A DNA stretch of 64,000 nt from Molossus alvarezi (Eukaryota > Chordata > Mammalia > Chiroptera > Molossidae), in assembly GCA_037176705.1 (NCBI GenBank), contig CM073908.1:132297430-132361429 (forward strand). Direction: 5' to 3'. The position numbers were made by a program, and so were the translations under genes. Under the pieces are notes generated by a model. That model worked only from the letters and a program-made list of their open reading frames with translations. It ran no database searches and had not been told where the DNA came from. Shown piece by piece: positions 11,365 to 22,419 of this stretch (its first letter is position 1; the number at the start of each line of letters is the position of its first letter).

Positions 11365-11621
11365 GTTTGTTTTTGTTTTTTATTCTCACCTGAGGACATT
11401 TTTCCATTTTTTGTACAGATAGAGTGGGAGGGAAAGAGAGGAAGGGAGAGAGAGAGAGAGACATCGACGTGAAAGGGACACATCGAGTGGCTGCCACCCA
11501 CACGACCCAACCAGGGCCGGGGACAAACTACAACCGATGTACGTGCCCTTAGCGGGAACCGAACCCGGGTCTCTCTGGACCGCAGGCAGATGCTCTAACC
11601 GTTGAGCCAAACCGGCCAGGG
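11365..11621 (-). mobile_element. VES-type SINE
   Basis: Complete antisense copy. The short flanking repeat CTATAAGGT is at 11356 and 11622. Confidence 0.93.
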
Positions 11622-11703
11622 CTATAAGGTTATTCGTATACAACCAACATATTCTGATACATACAACTTTGAATACAGACATTAGACACATTGGAATCAT
11701 GCC

Positions 11704-11812
11704 AGTGAAGGAGAAGAAGGAAAGAGAGAGAAATGGTGGTAAAAGGGGAGAAAGGAATGAAAGAATCAAGGAAGGGAAGGAAGAAAGGAGGGAGGGAAGG
11801 AAGGAAGGGAGA
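11704..11812. repeat. Polypurine tract
   Basis: About 110 bases almost entirely A and G on the plus strand, ending in (GGAA)n-like units. Such tracts can form triplex DNA. The frames it produces are not genes. Confidence 0.8.
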
Positions 11813-11922
11813 GTCGTGTGTTTTAATGATAGTGTATTTTATATTGGGGAATATAACTCAACCCCCCAATGTAATAAATAAACAACACCAACAGATGGTT
11901 GCCAAAACAATTGGTTGGTTGG

Positions 11923-12177
11923 GCCCTGGCCAGTTTGGCTCAGTGGTTAGAGTATCAGTGTGTGGTCCAGAGAGACCCAGGTTCGGTTCCCACTGAGGGC
12001 ACGTACCTCGGTTGCAGTTTGTCCCTGGCCCTGGTTGGGTCATGCAGGAGGCAGCTATTCGATGTGTCTCTTTCATGTCAATGTTTCTCTTTCTCTCTCT
12101 CTCTTTCTCTCTCTCCCTTTCACTCTATCTGAACAAAAAATGGGAAAATGTCCTCAGGTGAAGATAAAAAAAAAAAA
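11923..12177 (+). mobile_element. VES-type SINE
   Basis: Complete copy with duplications AATTGGTTGGTT at 11909 and 12178. Confidence 0.93.
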
Positions 12178-12189
12178 ATTGGTTGGTTC

Positions 12190-12489
12190 AGTAAACTTGG
12201 GGCCATTTCAGAACTAAATGTTGGAGAACTACAGGAGTTATGTCCTATGTTTAAATAACTAAACTACTCTGCTATTCACATTGCTCATTTGACTAAATCC
12301 CCTTTCCTTTTTTGTAAACATCCCAACTTGGATAAATGAAAAGGGAGTCTAGAAATTGAACAGGAATAGAGAAGATTATTAATAGTAACCTATGAATCTT
12401 CACTGAGCTAAATTCAAACAGAGAGAGAGGCAATATATACTGTGATCCATACTTTCACCAAAACAGACCAATCATCAATAGTTGAATGC
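12190..12489. other. Unique DNA
   Basis: No gene or repeat recognised. Confidence 0.4.
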
Positions 12490-12502
12490 GTGCAGCATTA
12501 TT

Positions 12503-12766
12503 ATTATTATTATTTTTTTTTTTTTATCCTCACCCGAGGATATTTTTCCATGTTTTGTACAGATAGAGTGGGAGGGAGAGAGAGGAAAGGAGAGAGAGAG
12601 AGAGAAACATCGACGTGAAGGGACACATCGAGTGGCTGCCACCGTACGACCAACCAGGGCCGGGGACAAACTGCAACCGAAGTATGCGCCCTTAGCGGGA
12701 ACCGAACCCGGGTCTCTCCAGACCGCAGGCCGACGCTCTAACCGCTGAGCCAAACTGGCCAGGGCC
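12503..12766 (-). mobile_element. VES-type SINE, young
   Basis: Antisense copy retaining most CpGs, with exact duplications GTGCAGCATTATT at 12490 and 12767. Confidence 0.94.
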
Positions 12767-12796
12767 GTGCAGCATTATTTATTCATCATGGACATA

Positions 12797-12972
12797 TGAA
12801 AAAGTCAGTAAAATTCTCAAATAGCAAGTGTCAAGGTATTATATATCCACCCAGTTGGTAAAATAAGTCAGTTAATTTGGCAGGTAAGTATTAAGTAATC
12901 ACGCTGTCAAACGGGTGAGTATCTAAAGGAGAAAGACAAAGACTGAACCAAGGAGGGGGTATAGAAAAGAAA
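12797..12972 (+). repeat. Local direct repeat, second copy
   Basis: Partner of 6566-6742. Here the splice-donor-like string is CAGGTAAGTATT, again in consensus form, despite other differences between the copies. Confidence 0.7.
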
Positions 12973-13287
12973 TAAGAAGGGGGCCAAAAATAGGCACAAG
13001 GAGAAAGTAAATGCAGTGTGACAGGTTCAACAGTGGGATAGATGTCTTTATTCCATCATAGAGAGATTATCCTAGAAACACAGACACTTCAAAGTGACAC
13101 CAGTGGAGCTGAGGGTTTTGGTCCATCAGACAGAGGCTATTAATCAAAGTGAATTATGGATCAAAGTGGTCTTTCAATGTCAGCTTTCTCCATCTTCTAT
13201 CTTAATGTTTTAGGTGCCCTACAACATGTTGGGCAGCATACATAACACTCATACAGACACTGTGTTCTTATGTCTTCATTGCCTGAG
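12973..13287. other. Unique DNA
   Basis: Nothing recognised. Confidence 0.35.
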
Positions 13288-13288
13288 C

Positions 13289-13365
13289 CAGGGGTTGGCA
13301 AAGTTCTTCTGGGAAGGATCAAACAGTAAAGATTTTGGCTTTGCAGGCCAATGATAATACGATGG
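13289..13365 (+). mobile_element. MER20 (hAT-Charlie) fragment
   Basis: CAGGGGTTGGCAAAGTTCTT, then CAGTAAAGATTTTGGCTTTG, matches the left end of MER20, a well-known non-autonomous DNA transposon. Confidence 0.75.
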
Positions 13366-13829
13366 TACGTCAGATGGTCCGTAGCTGTTTCACTGGCCCT
13401 CATTTTCTCAACCCATGCTTTCCTCGTAGTAGGGTGCTGTGCCCTTTGCCTTTGTAAGAGGGAGGAGATCAATGTCAGTTGGAGATTTTAAAAAATGGAT
13501 TTAGTTGATAGAAAATACCTTCTCTTCTGGGCATCTCCTTTCTACCAGTGCTCTCTCTGTCCTCAGCCTGCTTGTTTTTAATTTCCCAGACCTTTACTCT
13601 GATCACTTGACTTACAAGTGCCCTGTTCCTAGAGTCAGTTTGTTTTTTTTTTTCCAGAAGAAACAGAGGGGCAAGGAAGTACAATCTAAAAGGCATCAAT
13701 ATGGCTTCAGCTCCTCTTTTTCTCTTACAACCAATCCATCAGCAAATCCTTTTGGTTACTAATTCCAAATATATCTGGAATCCAATTGCATCCCTTTGTT
13801 GCAACAACCCTGTTGCAAACCACCATCAT
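13366..13829. other. Unique DNA
   Basis: Short overlapping frames on both strands; no domain seen. Confidence 0.35.
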
Positions 13830-14482
13830 TTCTTGTCTGAATTTACAGTTGCAAAAAGACTACAAAGTTGCCATAGAGCCTTCACCCAGAGTCCCCTAAT
13901 GTTAACATCTCACATAACCATAGTTCATTTATCAAAACTAAGAAATATACATTGATATATTATTATTACCTGAACTACAGGTTTTGTTTCGATTTCACTA
14001 GTTTATCTACTAATGTCCTTTTTCTGATCCAGCATCTAATCCAGGATCCCATGTTGCATTTAGTCATCATGTCTCTTTAGTCTCTCCACCATTCTGTGAC
14101 ACCTCCTCAGTCTTTCATGTCCTTGACACTTTTGAACAGTACAGGTCAAGTATTTTGTAGAACATCCCTCAAGTTTGGTTTGTCTGATGTTTTTCTATGA
14201 TCAGACTGAGGTTAAACATTTAGGGCAAGAATACCAGAGACATGATGTGTTCTTCTCGGTCCATCACATCAGGTGGAAATGACATCTTAATATTGGTAAT
14301 GGCAACTTTGATCACTTGGTTAAGGTGGTGTCTGCCAACCTTCTCCACTCTAAACAAATACTTTTTTTCTTTTGTAATCAATATCTTACGGGGAGATATT
14401 TTGAGACCATGCAAATATCCTGTTTCTCATCATGCTCTGTCTACTGATTAAAGCATCCACTGATAACCCACAGATAATTCTT
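13830..14482 (-). repeat. Old LINE-1 (L1M group) 3' region
   Basis: On the minus strand the order of landmarks matches an old L1 3' region, including the complements of CACTTGGTTAAGGTGGTGTC (14313), TTGCATTTAGTCATCATGTC (14053) and CCCCTAATGTTAACATCTCA (13895). No coding capacity remains. Confidence 0.65.
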
Positions 14483-14498
14483 AATAAGAGTAAGAATT

Positions 14499-14701
14499 GC
14501 CCAGCTGGTGTGGCTCAGTGGTTGAGCGTCAGCCCATGCACCAAGAGGACACCAGTTCGATTCCCGGTCAGGGCACATGCCCAGATTGTGCGCCCAATCC
14601 CCAGTGGGGGGCATGCAGGAGGCAGCCAGTCGATGTTCTCTCTCATCCATGTTTCTATCTCTCTCTCCCTCTCCCTTCCTCTAAAATTAATAAAGAAAAA
14701 A
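14499..14701 (+). mobile_element. Short-form VES-related SINE
   Basis: Head CAGCTGGTGTGGCTCAGTGG and end CTAAAATTAATAAAG. The flanks AATAAGAGTAAGAATT and AATAATAGTAAGAATT differ at one base. Confidence 0.9.
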
Positions 14702-14788
14702 AATAATAGTAAGAATTATTACTGTGATGTTTGCCCAATGATAGCCGTCTATCTCTTTCATTCCTTCTATATTTATCAACTAGAATCA

Positions 14789-15012
14789 TTTTTTTTTTTT
14801 TTTGCATTTATCTTCAGATAGAGCGCGAGGGAGAGAGGGAGGAAGAGAAACATCAACGTGAGAGAGACACATCAAGAGGTTGCCACCCACATAACCCCAA
14901 CCAAAGCCGGGGACAAACTGCAACCAAGGTACGTGCCCTTAGTGGGAACTGAACCAGGGACCCTCTGGTCCGAGGGCCGATGCTCTAACAGCTGAGCCAA
15001 ACTGACCAGGGC
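14789..15012 (-). mobile_element. VES-type SINE
   Basis: Antisense copy that starts at the ATTTATCTTCAGATAGAGC stretch after poly-T and so lacks the outer CCTCGGGTGAGG tail element. It forms a tail-to-tail inverted pair with the SINE at 14499. Confidence 0.88.
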
Positions 15013-15024
15013 CCACCCCTTCTC

Positions 15025-15235
15025 TTTAATTAATTAATGAAGCAACTAAGCCCAGGCCCCAGCCAACTCACCATCTGCATGCAGCCCTTACAAGTAAACA
15101 CTGGAAAGCCTGTAGAAGAGCCACCTAACTGAGCCCAGCCCCGACTGCAAACCCTCGAGGAAAGAAAAAAAACGTGGCTGTTATTTGAAGGCCCTGTTTT
15201 GGAGCAGTTGTTATGTAGCAGTAACTAACCAGTAC
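15025..15235 (+). repeat. Probable MaLR/ERVL LTR 3' end
   Basis: GTGGCTGTTATTTGAAGGCC, then TTATGTAGCAGTAACTAACC and CAGTACA, resembles the 3' end of a MaLR-type LTR. The 5' part is too diverged to place. Confidence 0.45.
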
Positions 15236-16170
15236 AGTGTCTGCAGTCAGACCTTCTCACACTCTGGCACTGTGAAAAATGTTTACTATGTTAGTGAATC
15301 AGGAGCTACCCTGAACAGGGAGAAAAAGCAGAACTTCAAGTTCAAAAAGCACAGTAATATAGATATGCTGTATTCTGTGTATTCAAACACCAGTAATAGT
15401 TTTCTGGCTGTGTTCAATTATCACAGCCAGAAAATTCAAGACAGAAAAAAAACAACAGTGAGCTTTCAAGGCCACCAAGAAGCCCCCTTCACCCCCCCCA
15501 AATTAAATTTTCTCACCGACTAACAACTAACATTCCACCCACTCAAATTTCTTTGCTTTGTTCATTTGATATTTATTGAGCTTTTGCTAGGTTCGCAGTG
15601 TACAAAGATATAATCTTGGGCTTGGACTCTGAGTTTTTTCAAGTATAAGCATGGTGAGAGCTCACACTTTCAGCTGTTGTTAGTCATTTGTACCTTCGAG
15701 AGAAATCAGGACCTAAGAACAAGTGTGGCCATCGAGAAGGGAAGACTTTGAACACACAGCTTCTTGGCCAGGAGAACCTAGAGCCAGCCCCACCGAGAAA
15801 TGGAGGGTTGATGCATTTCTTTGTTCTGCCAAGGCCTGTTCCAGAAACCGTTATAATCCAACTCGGGCATTTGTCCCAGGGGGCTGGTGAGTGCTCCAGC
15901 CTATCTGGAGTGACATGAATAGAAGGCAAAGGTATACATTTTTATAGAATGCTGAGAAGAGAGAAGGGGTAAAAAGCTAGTGTTTTGTTCATCTTATTAC
16001 AAATGACTGAGATATTCTCCCCTCCATGAAAAAAAAATCTTCTCGAGAATCTCTTTCCCCTGAAACTGAGGTTTCAGTGGAGAATGATTTTGAAGCAGCA
16101 ACAGTAATAATAACTCTGCTACTAATAATTAATAATCACAATGATGATTAATTTTTTGAATATCTATATG
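15236..16170. other. Unique DNA with an L2/MIR-like trace
   Basis: A short GATATTTATTGAGCTTTTGC stretch at 15569 resembles an L2 or MIR end. The 112-aa frame at 15185-15523 has no recognisable domain. Confidence 0.4.
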
Positions 16171-16190
16171 GCAGGTATTGTGTTCTGAAT

Positions 16191-16380
16191 TTTTTTTCTT
16201 TATTAATTTTAGAGACAGAGGAAGGGAGAGGGAGAGAGAAATAGAAACATCAATGAAAGAGAACATCAACTGGCCGCGTCCTGCATGCCCCCCACTGGGG
16301 ATCGGGCCCACAACCTGGAATCGAACTGGCTACCTCTTGGTGCATGGGTCAATGCTCAACCACTGAGCCACACTGGCTGG
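16191..16380 (-). mobile_element. Short-form VES-related SINE
   Basis: Antisense copy flanked by 20-bp duplications at 16171 and 16381 (GCAGGTATTGTGTTCTGAAT versus GCAGGCATTATGTTCTAAAT). Confidence 0.92.
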
Positions 16381-16619
16381 GCAGGCATTATGTTCTAAAT
16401 GCTTAACTGGCACAGTGTTTACAGATGCTAGGGGCCTGGCAAGGTGCCATGAAGGAGGACACCAAGAGTTATGCGTAAATGTACACACACTGGATACCTC
16501 GAGAGAAAGCAGCAACCTTAAAATTATCATTTGATTCACACTTCAGTTGTAAGACATTGGAATGTGCTTTCCATTAGTTGGATGCATAATGTAAAAACAA
16601 TGTCAATATAGCAATAACA

Positions 16620-16835
16620 AGAGTAATCGCTGCCATTTCTTGAACACTCACTTACTCAAAAGCCAAGGAAATGGCCTCATTTTATTCTCATAACAACCTT
16701 GAGAGGGTGCTACAATGCTCCCCATTTTACAAATGGAGAAACTCAGCAAAGTCCTGGGCCTGGTTAATAATGGTGTCAGTGTTGGGGCCCAACTGTCTCT
16801 CTTCACTAACTCCTGTCTTTCTATCCATCAAACAG
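16620..16835 (-). repeat. MIR SINE, antisense
   Basis: TTCTCATAACAACCTTGAGA, CCCCATTTTACAAATGGAGA and AACTCAGCAAAGTCCTGGGC follow the reverse complement of MIR. Confidence 0.75.
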
Positions 16836-16849
16836 CCTAAAATCAACAC

Positions 16850-17190
16850 TATTAAATAGAAGGGTCTAAAGTAGAGATTCAATCTGGGGCCATAACTTGA
16901 AGGGTTCTGTGAACCCCTGAAATTAAATGTTCACAGCATGTATTGTGTATGTGTGTGTATGCATTTAGGGGATTATCTATTGCTTTTATTAGTCTTACAG
17001 GAGTCCCTGATTCCAGATAAGACTAAAATCCTAATTAAAAGGAAGTCCACACTGGAAGATACAATACCCAACTGATCAAGGCAGGCAGTGCCCCATACGT
17101 GTGGCAATGGGGCCTGCCTCTAAAACTCACTGCATCCCCAAGGACCTATTTCTTTATCCATGTAATGCCCTCACACAAAGTACTGCTGGG
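16850..17190. other. Unique DNA with possible MER-class trace
   Basis: GGGTTCTGTGAACCCCTGAA (16899) resembles the same MER-class family suspected at 7620. Little else can be said. Confidence 0.3.
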
Positions 17191-17194
17191 TTTT

Positions 17195-17375
17195 CTGAGA
17201 ATGGAGGGAGGGGTGGGAAGAGATAAACCAAAGAACTCATATGCACATATGCACAACCCATGGACGCAGTCATTAGGTTGGGGAAAGCAAGACAGGGGTG
17301 GGAGTGGGGATGAGGGGGAGTCAAGGGGGGAAAGGGGACATCTGTAATACTTTCAACAATAAAAAAAATTACTTA
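17195..17375 (+). mobile_element. L1/HAL1 3' UTR, 5'-truncated
   Basis: GATAAACCAAAGAACTCATATG, the G-rich tract and CATCTGTAATACTTTCAAC with AATAAA match the 3' UTR shared by the L1 and half-L1 copies in this window. Only the last about 180 bp are present, so the two cannot be told apart. Confidence 0.8.
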
Positions 17376-17454
17376 ATTAAAAAATAAACCAGCTTTGCAG
17401 CACCTACAGGGCAAGCTGTGCAGCGCCTCACCCAGTAGAACATCTGGATGACCA

Positions 17455-17800
17455 CCGAGACTTGATGTACAGTGGCTTGGACACCACCCTGTTTAGAAAT
17501 AGAAGTACGGGGGGATCCCGTACTAGGAGTGGGGGGAGTAGTAAAGGGTAAAGGGGGTCAAATATATGGTGATGGAAGGAGACTGGACTTTGGGTGGTGG
17601 GCACACAATGCAATATACAGATGATGTATCATAGAATTGTACACTTGAGGATGGGGAGGAGGGTGTCAATGGGGTAAAAAAGGAGAAACATCTGTAACAA
17701 AAATAAAATTTAAAAATTAAAAAAAAAAGAATTGTACATTTGAAACCTATATAATTTTATCAGCCAATGTCACCCCAATAAATTCAATTTTTAAAAAAAT
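17455..17800 (+). repeat. Old LINE-1 3' end
   Basis: GGGCACACAATGCAATATACA, GATGTATCATAGAATTGTAC and, after the interruption, CACCCCAATAAATTCAATTT form a typical old L1 3' end. A 79-bp L1 tail interrupts it at 17649. Confidence 0.75.
17649..17727 (+). mobile_element. 79-bp L1/HAL1 tail insertion
   Basis: Only the last bases of an L1 3' UTR (GGGTGTCAATGGGG, then AACATCTGTAACAAAAATAA and poly-A) are inserted. The 16-bp duplications AGAATTGTACACTTGA (17632) and AGAATTGTACATTTGA (17728) bracket it, so this is a true insertion rather than a relic of a longer copy. Confidence 0.85.
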
Positions 17801-17809
17801 AGAATTATG

Positions 17810-18815
17810 AATGGACAGCTGCGGTAGGCCTCTTCTAAGCTTATTTTTCTACACACAGGGATTGGATTCTGATTCTGGTCCAAATAGAAATTAGGTCAGT
17901 TATTCCATTTTTGAAAACCTGGCAGGAATACCTTTCTTTAAACGCACTAATTAGACAAACTGAATATTTTCCAAATAGGAACCAGAGGGAGATTTCGAAG
18001 TCTCATTCAAACCCCACAGCTGGATCTTGCTTTTCAGTCTCACTGCAGAAGGATCTGCTGGTCACTCACAGTCACTGCTGTCTCCTGCCCACACTCACAG
18101 TGCAGAGTTTGCTCAGAATACAAGACGTTTGCACACAACGTTGGAAGAGCTCGAGTTCATGTTGGATCTCGGTGGAAAAGACAAATGATAGACCTCTCTC
18201 TGCCAAGAAAGGAGGGGGCTTGTGTCTGTATTTAGGCAAAGCACGGAGGAGAGAGCCAAATCTCAACAAATTCCAGCTCGGCTCTTCTCCTGGCCGAGTG
18301 CCAGTGTGCACTGTGAGATACAGGTAGGCGCGTGTATTGCCCACAGAAGGATGACTCAGTGAGCCCCTCGGACTCATCTCGTCGTCATCCTCTTAAATGG
18401 TAGACACGCTCCCTCCGCGTGCTGGGCTTGTGATGACGGTGCACTGGTAGTGTGGGAAGATGGATGCTTACATTCCTCCTCAGGACTAAAATCCCAAATC
18501 TCAGCTAAGAGGAAAGAGCTATGCCCCTCCTACACTTTTTCCACTCGCCTGGATGTTTAACATCTTCACTCAGACCAAGCACCCTGGTGAGCAGTAAACA
18601 GCCTCACAAGTGCTTGACTAGCTCCGAGGCTCCACTATCTGAATTACTTCGAGCTATTCATCTTAAATTCAAGCTGTTCTAAATCTCAGTGTTCCTAAGT
18701 ATACTTTTAAAATTAAACCTATTAGAAAAGCATTGCCCTCGTAGTTCAGGTTAAACTATGGGGGGAAAGGCACAAATCACATTTCACTAACCCCCAAGAC
18801 CTTTCTCTAATGGAG
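17810..18815. other. 1-kb unique block, possible regulatory DNA
   Basis: There is no repeat signature. It is richer in GC and CpG than its surroundings around 18200-18450. It contains GATGACTCAGTGAGC (18347), an AP-1-like site, and GTGATGACGGTG (18430), CRE-like. The 138-aa frame 17911-18327 ends just before CAGGTAGGC, which resembles a splice donor, but the protein shows no domain. Confidence 0.35.
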
Positions 18816-19026
18816 GCCTATTATGATAGTTTGGATTTTCATTCCCAAGTCTCCACTCCCTTCCTGTTACAGGGTTATCAACCCACAGCCTTTGCCATTT
18901 GTCTTTGCAGTAGGAGTTTGCAAAGTAAACATCTCCACCCAGTTTATTTTAGGGTTACCCATGTGACTTGTTTTGACCAATAGAACATAGGTAAAAAGTG
19001 ATGGTGTATCTGTTATGAGAAGGTTT

Positions 19027-19232
19027 TTTTTGTTTTTCTAAATTGATTTTTAGGGAGAGGGAGAGAGAGAGAAACATCGATGTGAGAGTGCAACATCAGT
19101 CAGCTGCCTCCTGCACGCACCCTACCAGGGATGAAGCCCACACCCTGGGCATGTGCCCTGACTGGTAATTGAACCAGCAACTTTTCGGTACAGAAAACAA
19201 CGCCCAACCAACTAAGCCACATCAGCCAGGGC
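19027..19232 (-). mobile_element. VES-related SINE, diverged
   Basis: Antisense copy from ATTGATTTTTAGGGAGAGGG to the head complement CTAAGCCACATCAGCCAGGG. Confidence 0.87.
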
Positions 19233-19458
19233 ACAAGCAGAAGCTTTAACATGTATGGCCAGCTTTCATCAGCAACTTTTGTGCTCCTGCCATTCCCCAT
19301 GCAAAAAGCATGTCTCAGATCATTACTGTTCCTTAGCCTGGGTCCCATGGACATGGAGCATATGTGAATCAGGCCCAAAACCTGAGTCTAAGCCTAGGTT
19401 AGCCTAGCCAAGCCAAGGCAACCAGCAGACCTATGGACAATAAATAAAGCCATATTTT

Positions 19459-19702
19459 GCCCTGGCTGGTTTGACTCACAGGTTAGAGCGCTGGCCTGGG
19501 GACCAATAAGTTGCGGGTTCAATTCCAGTCAAAGGCACATACCTCACTTGCAGTTTGTCCCCAGCCCTGGTCAGGTCGTGTGAGAGGCAACAAGTTGATG
19601 TTTTTTCTCTCCCTCTCTCTCTTCTCTCTCCCTCCCTCCCACTCTATCTGATGATAAATAGAAAAAATATCCTCAGGTAAGGATTAAATAAATAAATAAA
19701 TG
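19459..19702 (+). mobile_element. VES-type SINE
   Basis: The head CCCTGGCTGGTTTGACTCAC and the tail TATCCTCAGGTAAGGATTAA are followed by (AAAT)n. Confidence 0.9.
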
Positions 19703-19938
19703 AGTATTTTTGTTAGCTACTAAAATACCTGGGTTGTTTGTTACTGCAGCTAAAGCTGATTAATATATCTTCCAAATGCAATGCATCAACAGGTTATTTT
19801 GTAAGTTACAAACCACATGAATTCATAAAGGTATGAGACACCCATCCAATTCTGTTCCCATCAAGCAAACAACTGAAAAGAGGTGTCTTCATTGAAACAC
19901 CCACATTCATGTCAGTTCATTTGAAAATAGCATTCTAC

Positions 19939-20201
19939 AGCCCTGGCTGATTTGGCTAAGCAGTTAGAGTGTTGGCTTGTGAACCAAAGGGTTGCAGGTT
20001 CGATTCCCAGTCAAGGGCACATACTTGGGTTGCAGGTTATACCCCCATCCCTGGTTCAGGTCATGCAGGAGGCAACCAACCAATGTGTCTCTCTCACATC
20101 AATGTTTCTCTCTCTCTCTTTCCCTCCCTCCCTCCTACTGTACCTAAAAAATCAATGAAAAAATATCCTCAGGTGATGATTAACAATGAAAAAGAAAGAA
20201 A
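19939..20201 (+). mobile_element. VES-type SINE
   Basis: Complete but diverged copy with exact duplications GAAAATAGCATTCTA at 19923 and 20202. Confidence 0.92.
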
Positions 20202-20214
20202 GAAAATAGCATTC

Positions 20215-20458
20215 TATTTCTTCCTCCTGTATAACTGTAGGAGAAATATCACTGGCAGTCATTTCGGAATTGTTAGCCTAAATTTTTCTCCTTTAAACCT
20301 ACACAGAAAGGAAAGTTGACAACAGTTTTATTTTTTCAAGCTTTCTGACACATTCAGTTGTTTGGAGTGGTTTAGAATCTCCAACACTAAGGCTTACCAC
20401 TCTTATTTTATCTCCATCTATACATGAGAAATATTTATAGCTGTCATAGTAAGTCTTG
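20215..20458. other. Unique DNA
   Basis: Nothing recognised in this short interval. Confidence 0.3.
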
Positions 20459-20472
20459 AAATAAGTATACAG

Positions 20473-20690
20473 CCCAGCCAGTGTGGCTCAGTGGATTGAA
20501 CATCATCCCATGGACTGAGAGGTCCCAGTTTGATTCCCAGTCAGGGCACATGCCCAGGTTGTAGGCTCAGTACCCAGTGGGGGGCATGTAGGAGGCAGCC
20601 GATTGATATATCTCTCTCACATTGAGTTTTCTATCTCTCTCTCCTTTTCTCTTTCTCTAAAATATCAATAAAACATTTTTTTTCAAAACA
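20473..20690 (+). mobile_element. Short-form SINE with L1 in its tail
   Basis: The head CCCAGCCAGTGTGGCTCAGT runs to AAAATATCAATAAAACATTT. The left target copy AAATAAGTATACAG (about 20459) is matched only at 22406, beyond the L1, showing that the L1 landed in the SINE tail after SINE insertion. Confidence 0.85.
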
Positions 20691-22391
20691 GAGCATTCTT
20701 TTTTTATCAATTTATTTTTCTTACAGATGGTTCTCCTTTTTCCTCCATTGACCATTGACACCCTCCTCCCTATCCCCCCAGCATAGTTGTCTATGTCCAT
20801 TGGTTACACATACATGCATATAAGTTCTGTGGTCTATCTCTTCCCTTCCCCCATCGCCTTCTTCTGAGGTTTGTCTCTACTCCACATCCATGGCTCTGGG
20901 TCCATTCTGTTCATCAATTTGTTTTGTTTATTATATGCCACAATAAGTGAGATCATGTGATATTTGTCTTTCTCTGATTGGCTTATTTTGCTTAGCATAA
21001 TATTCTCCAGGTTCCTCCATGTAGTCTCAGAGGATAAGACATCTTTCTTTCTTACAGCTGCATAGTGTTCCATTGTGTATATGCACCACAGCTTTTTGAT
21101 CCATTCGTCTACTGATGGGCACTTGGGCTGTTTCCAGATCTTAGCGATTGTAAATAGTGCTGCTACAAAGATGGGGGTACATATATTCTTTCTGATTGGT
21201 GTTTTATGCTTTGTAGGGTATATTCCTAGAAGTGGGATCACTGGGTCAAATGGGAGATCAATTTTGAATTTTTTGAGGTGACACCATATTGTTTTCCATA
21301 GTGGCTGCACCAGTCTACATTCCCACCAGCAGTGTATTAGAGTCCCCTTTTCTCCACACCCTCGCCAACACTTGTTGTTTGATGATTTGTTGATGGCAGC
21401 CATTCTGGCAGTTGTGAGATGATACCTCATAGTCGTTTTAATTTGCATCTCTCTGATGATTAGTGACGTTGAGCATTTTTACATGTCTCTTGGTCATTTG
21501 TATGTCCTGTTTGGAAAGATGTCTGTTTAGGTCCTCTGCCCATTTTTAAATTGGATTGTTTGTCTTCCTTGAGTTGTATGAGTACTCTACATATTTTGGA
21601 AATTAACCCCTTATCTGATGTATCATTGGCAATTATGCTCTCCTATATAGTGGGTTCCCTTTCCATTTTGATCCTTGTTTCTTTTGCTGTGCAGAAGTTT
21701 TTAGTTTGATGTAGTCCCATGTGTTCATTTTTTTGTTTCTCTTGCCTTAGGCATTGTATCGGTGAAAATTCCGCTGCGTGTGTGATGTCTGAAATTTTGT
21801 TGCCTACATTTTCTTCTAGGATTTTTATTTATTCACGAGTCACATTTAAGTCTCTTATCCATTTTGAGTTTATTCTTGTATATGGTGTAAGTTGGTAGTC
21901 TAACTTAATTTTATTGCATGTAGCTGTCCAATTTTCCCAGCCCCATTTATTAAAGAGGTTGCCTTTTCTCCACTATATGCTCTTGCCACCTTTGTCAAAT
22001 ATTAATTGAGCATAATGTCTTGGGTCACTTTCTGGGTTTTCTGTCCTGTTCCATTGATCTATCTGCCTGTTCTTATGCCAATACCAGGCTGTTTTGATTA
22101 CAATGGCTTTGTAGTATAACCTGATATCTGGTATTGTGATCCCTCCTACTTTGTTCTTCTTTTTCAAGATTGCCGTGGCTATTCAGGGTCTTTTTTGATT
22201 CCATATAAACTTTTGGAGTACTTTATCTAGTTCCATGAAATATGACATTGGTATTTTAATGGGTATTGAACTAAATCTAGAGATTGCTTTGGGTAGAATG
22301 GACATTTTAATTATGTTGATTCTTCCAATTCATAAACAAGGTATATGCTTCCACTTTTTTATATCTTCCTCTATTTCTTTAATAGAAACAT
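20691..22391 (-). mobile_element. LINE-1, 5'-truncated, ORF2 C-terminal third
   Basis: The longest L1 fragment in the window (1.7 kb). The minus strand reads [20 protein letters not shown] (about 22150), [17 protein letters not shown] (about 22080), then an unbroken 204-codon frame 21448-20834 with [38 protein letters not shown] and [11 protein letters not shown], followed by the 3' UTR. Between 21450 and 21970 the frame is disrupted. The reverse transcriptase core is absent, so it is inactive. Flanks AATAAAACATTTTT and AATAGAAACATATTTT are a plausible L1 target duplication inside the SINE tail. Confidence 0.92.
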
Positions 22392-22419
22392 ATTTTAAAA
22401 GAAAAAATAAGTATACAGT

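Larger units (their letters stand above)
18820..19770 (+). repeat. Possible old LTR, split by SINEs
   Basis: The end TTGTTTGTTACTGCAGCTAA with GCTGATTAATATA resembles a MaLR/ERVL LTR terminus. GTGACTTGTTTTGACCAATAGAAC upstream is the kind of sequence seen in such LTRs. SINEs at 19027 and 19459 interrupt it. Confidence 0.35.

Noticed and set aside
11669..11996. Lysine/glutamate-rich small proteins
   Set aside because: Produced by a polypurine tract and a SINE.
17911..18327. 138-codon frame ending near a splice-donor-like string as a coding exon
   Set aside because: The peptide has no recognisable domain, a competing minus frame overlaps it, and one donor-like string is weak evidence.
20834..21448. 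204-codon minus-strand frame as a host gene
   Set aside because: It is the C-terminal part of L1 ORF2, within a 5'-truncated L1.
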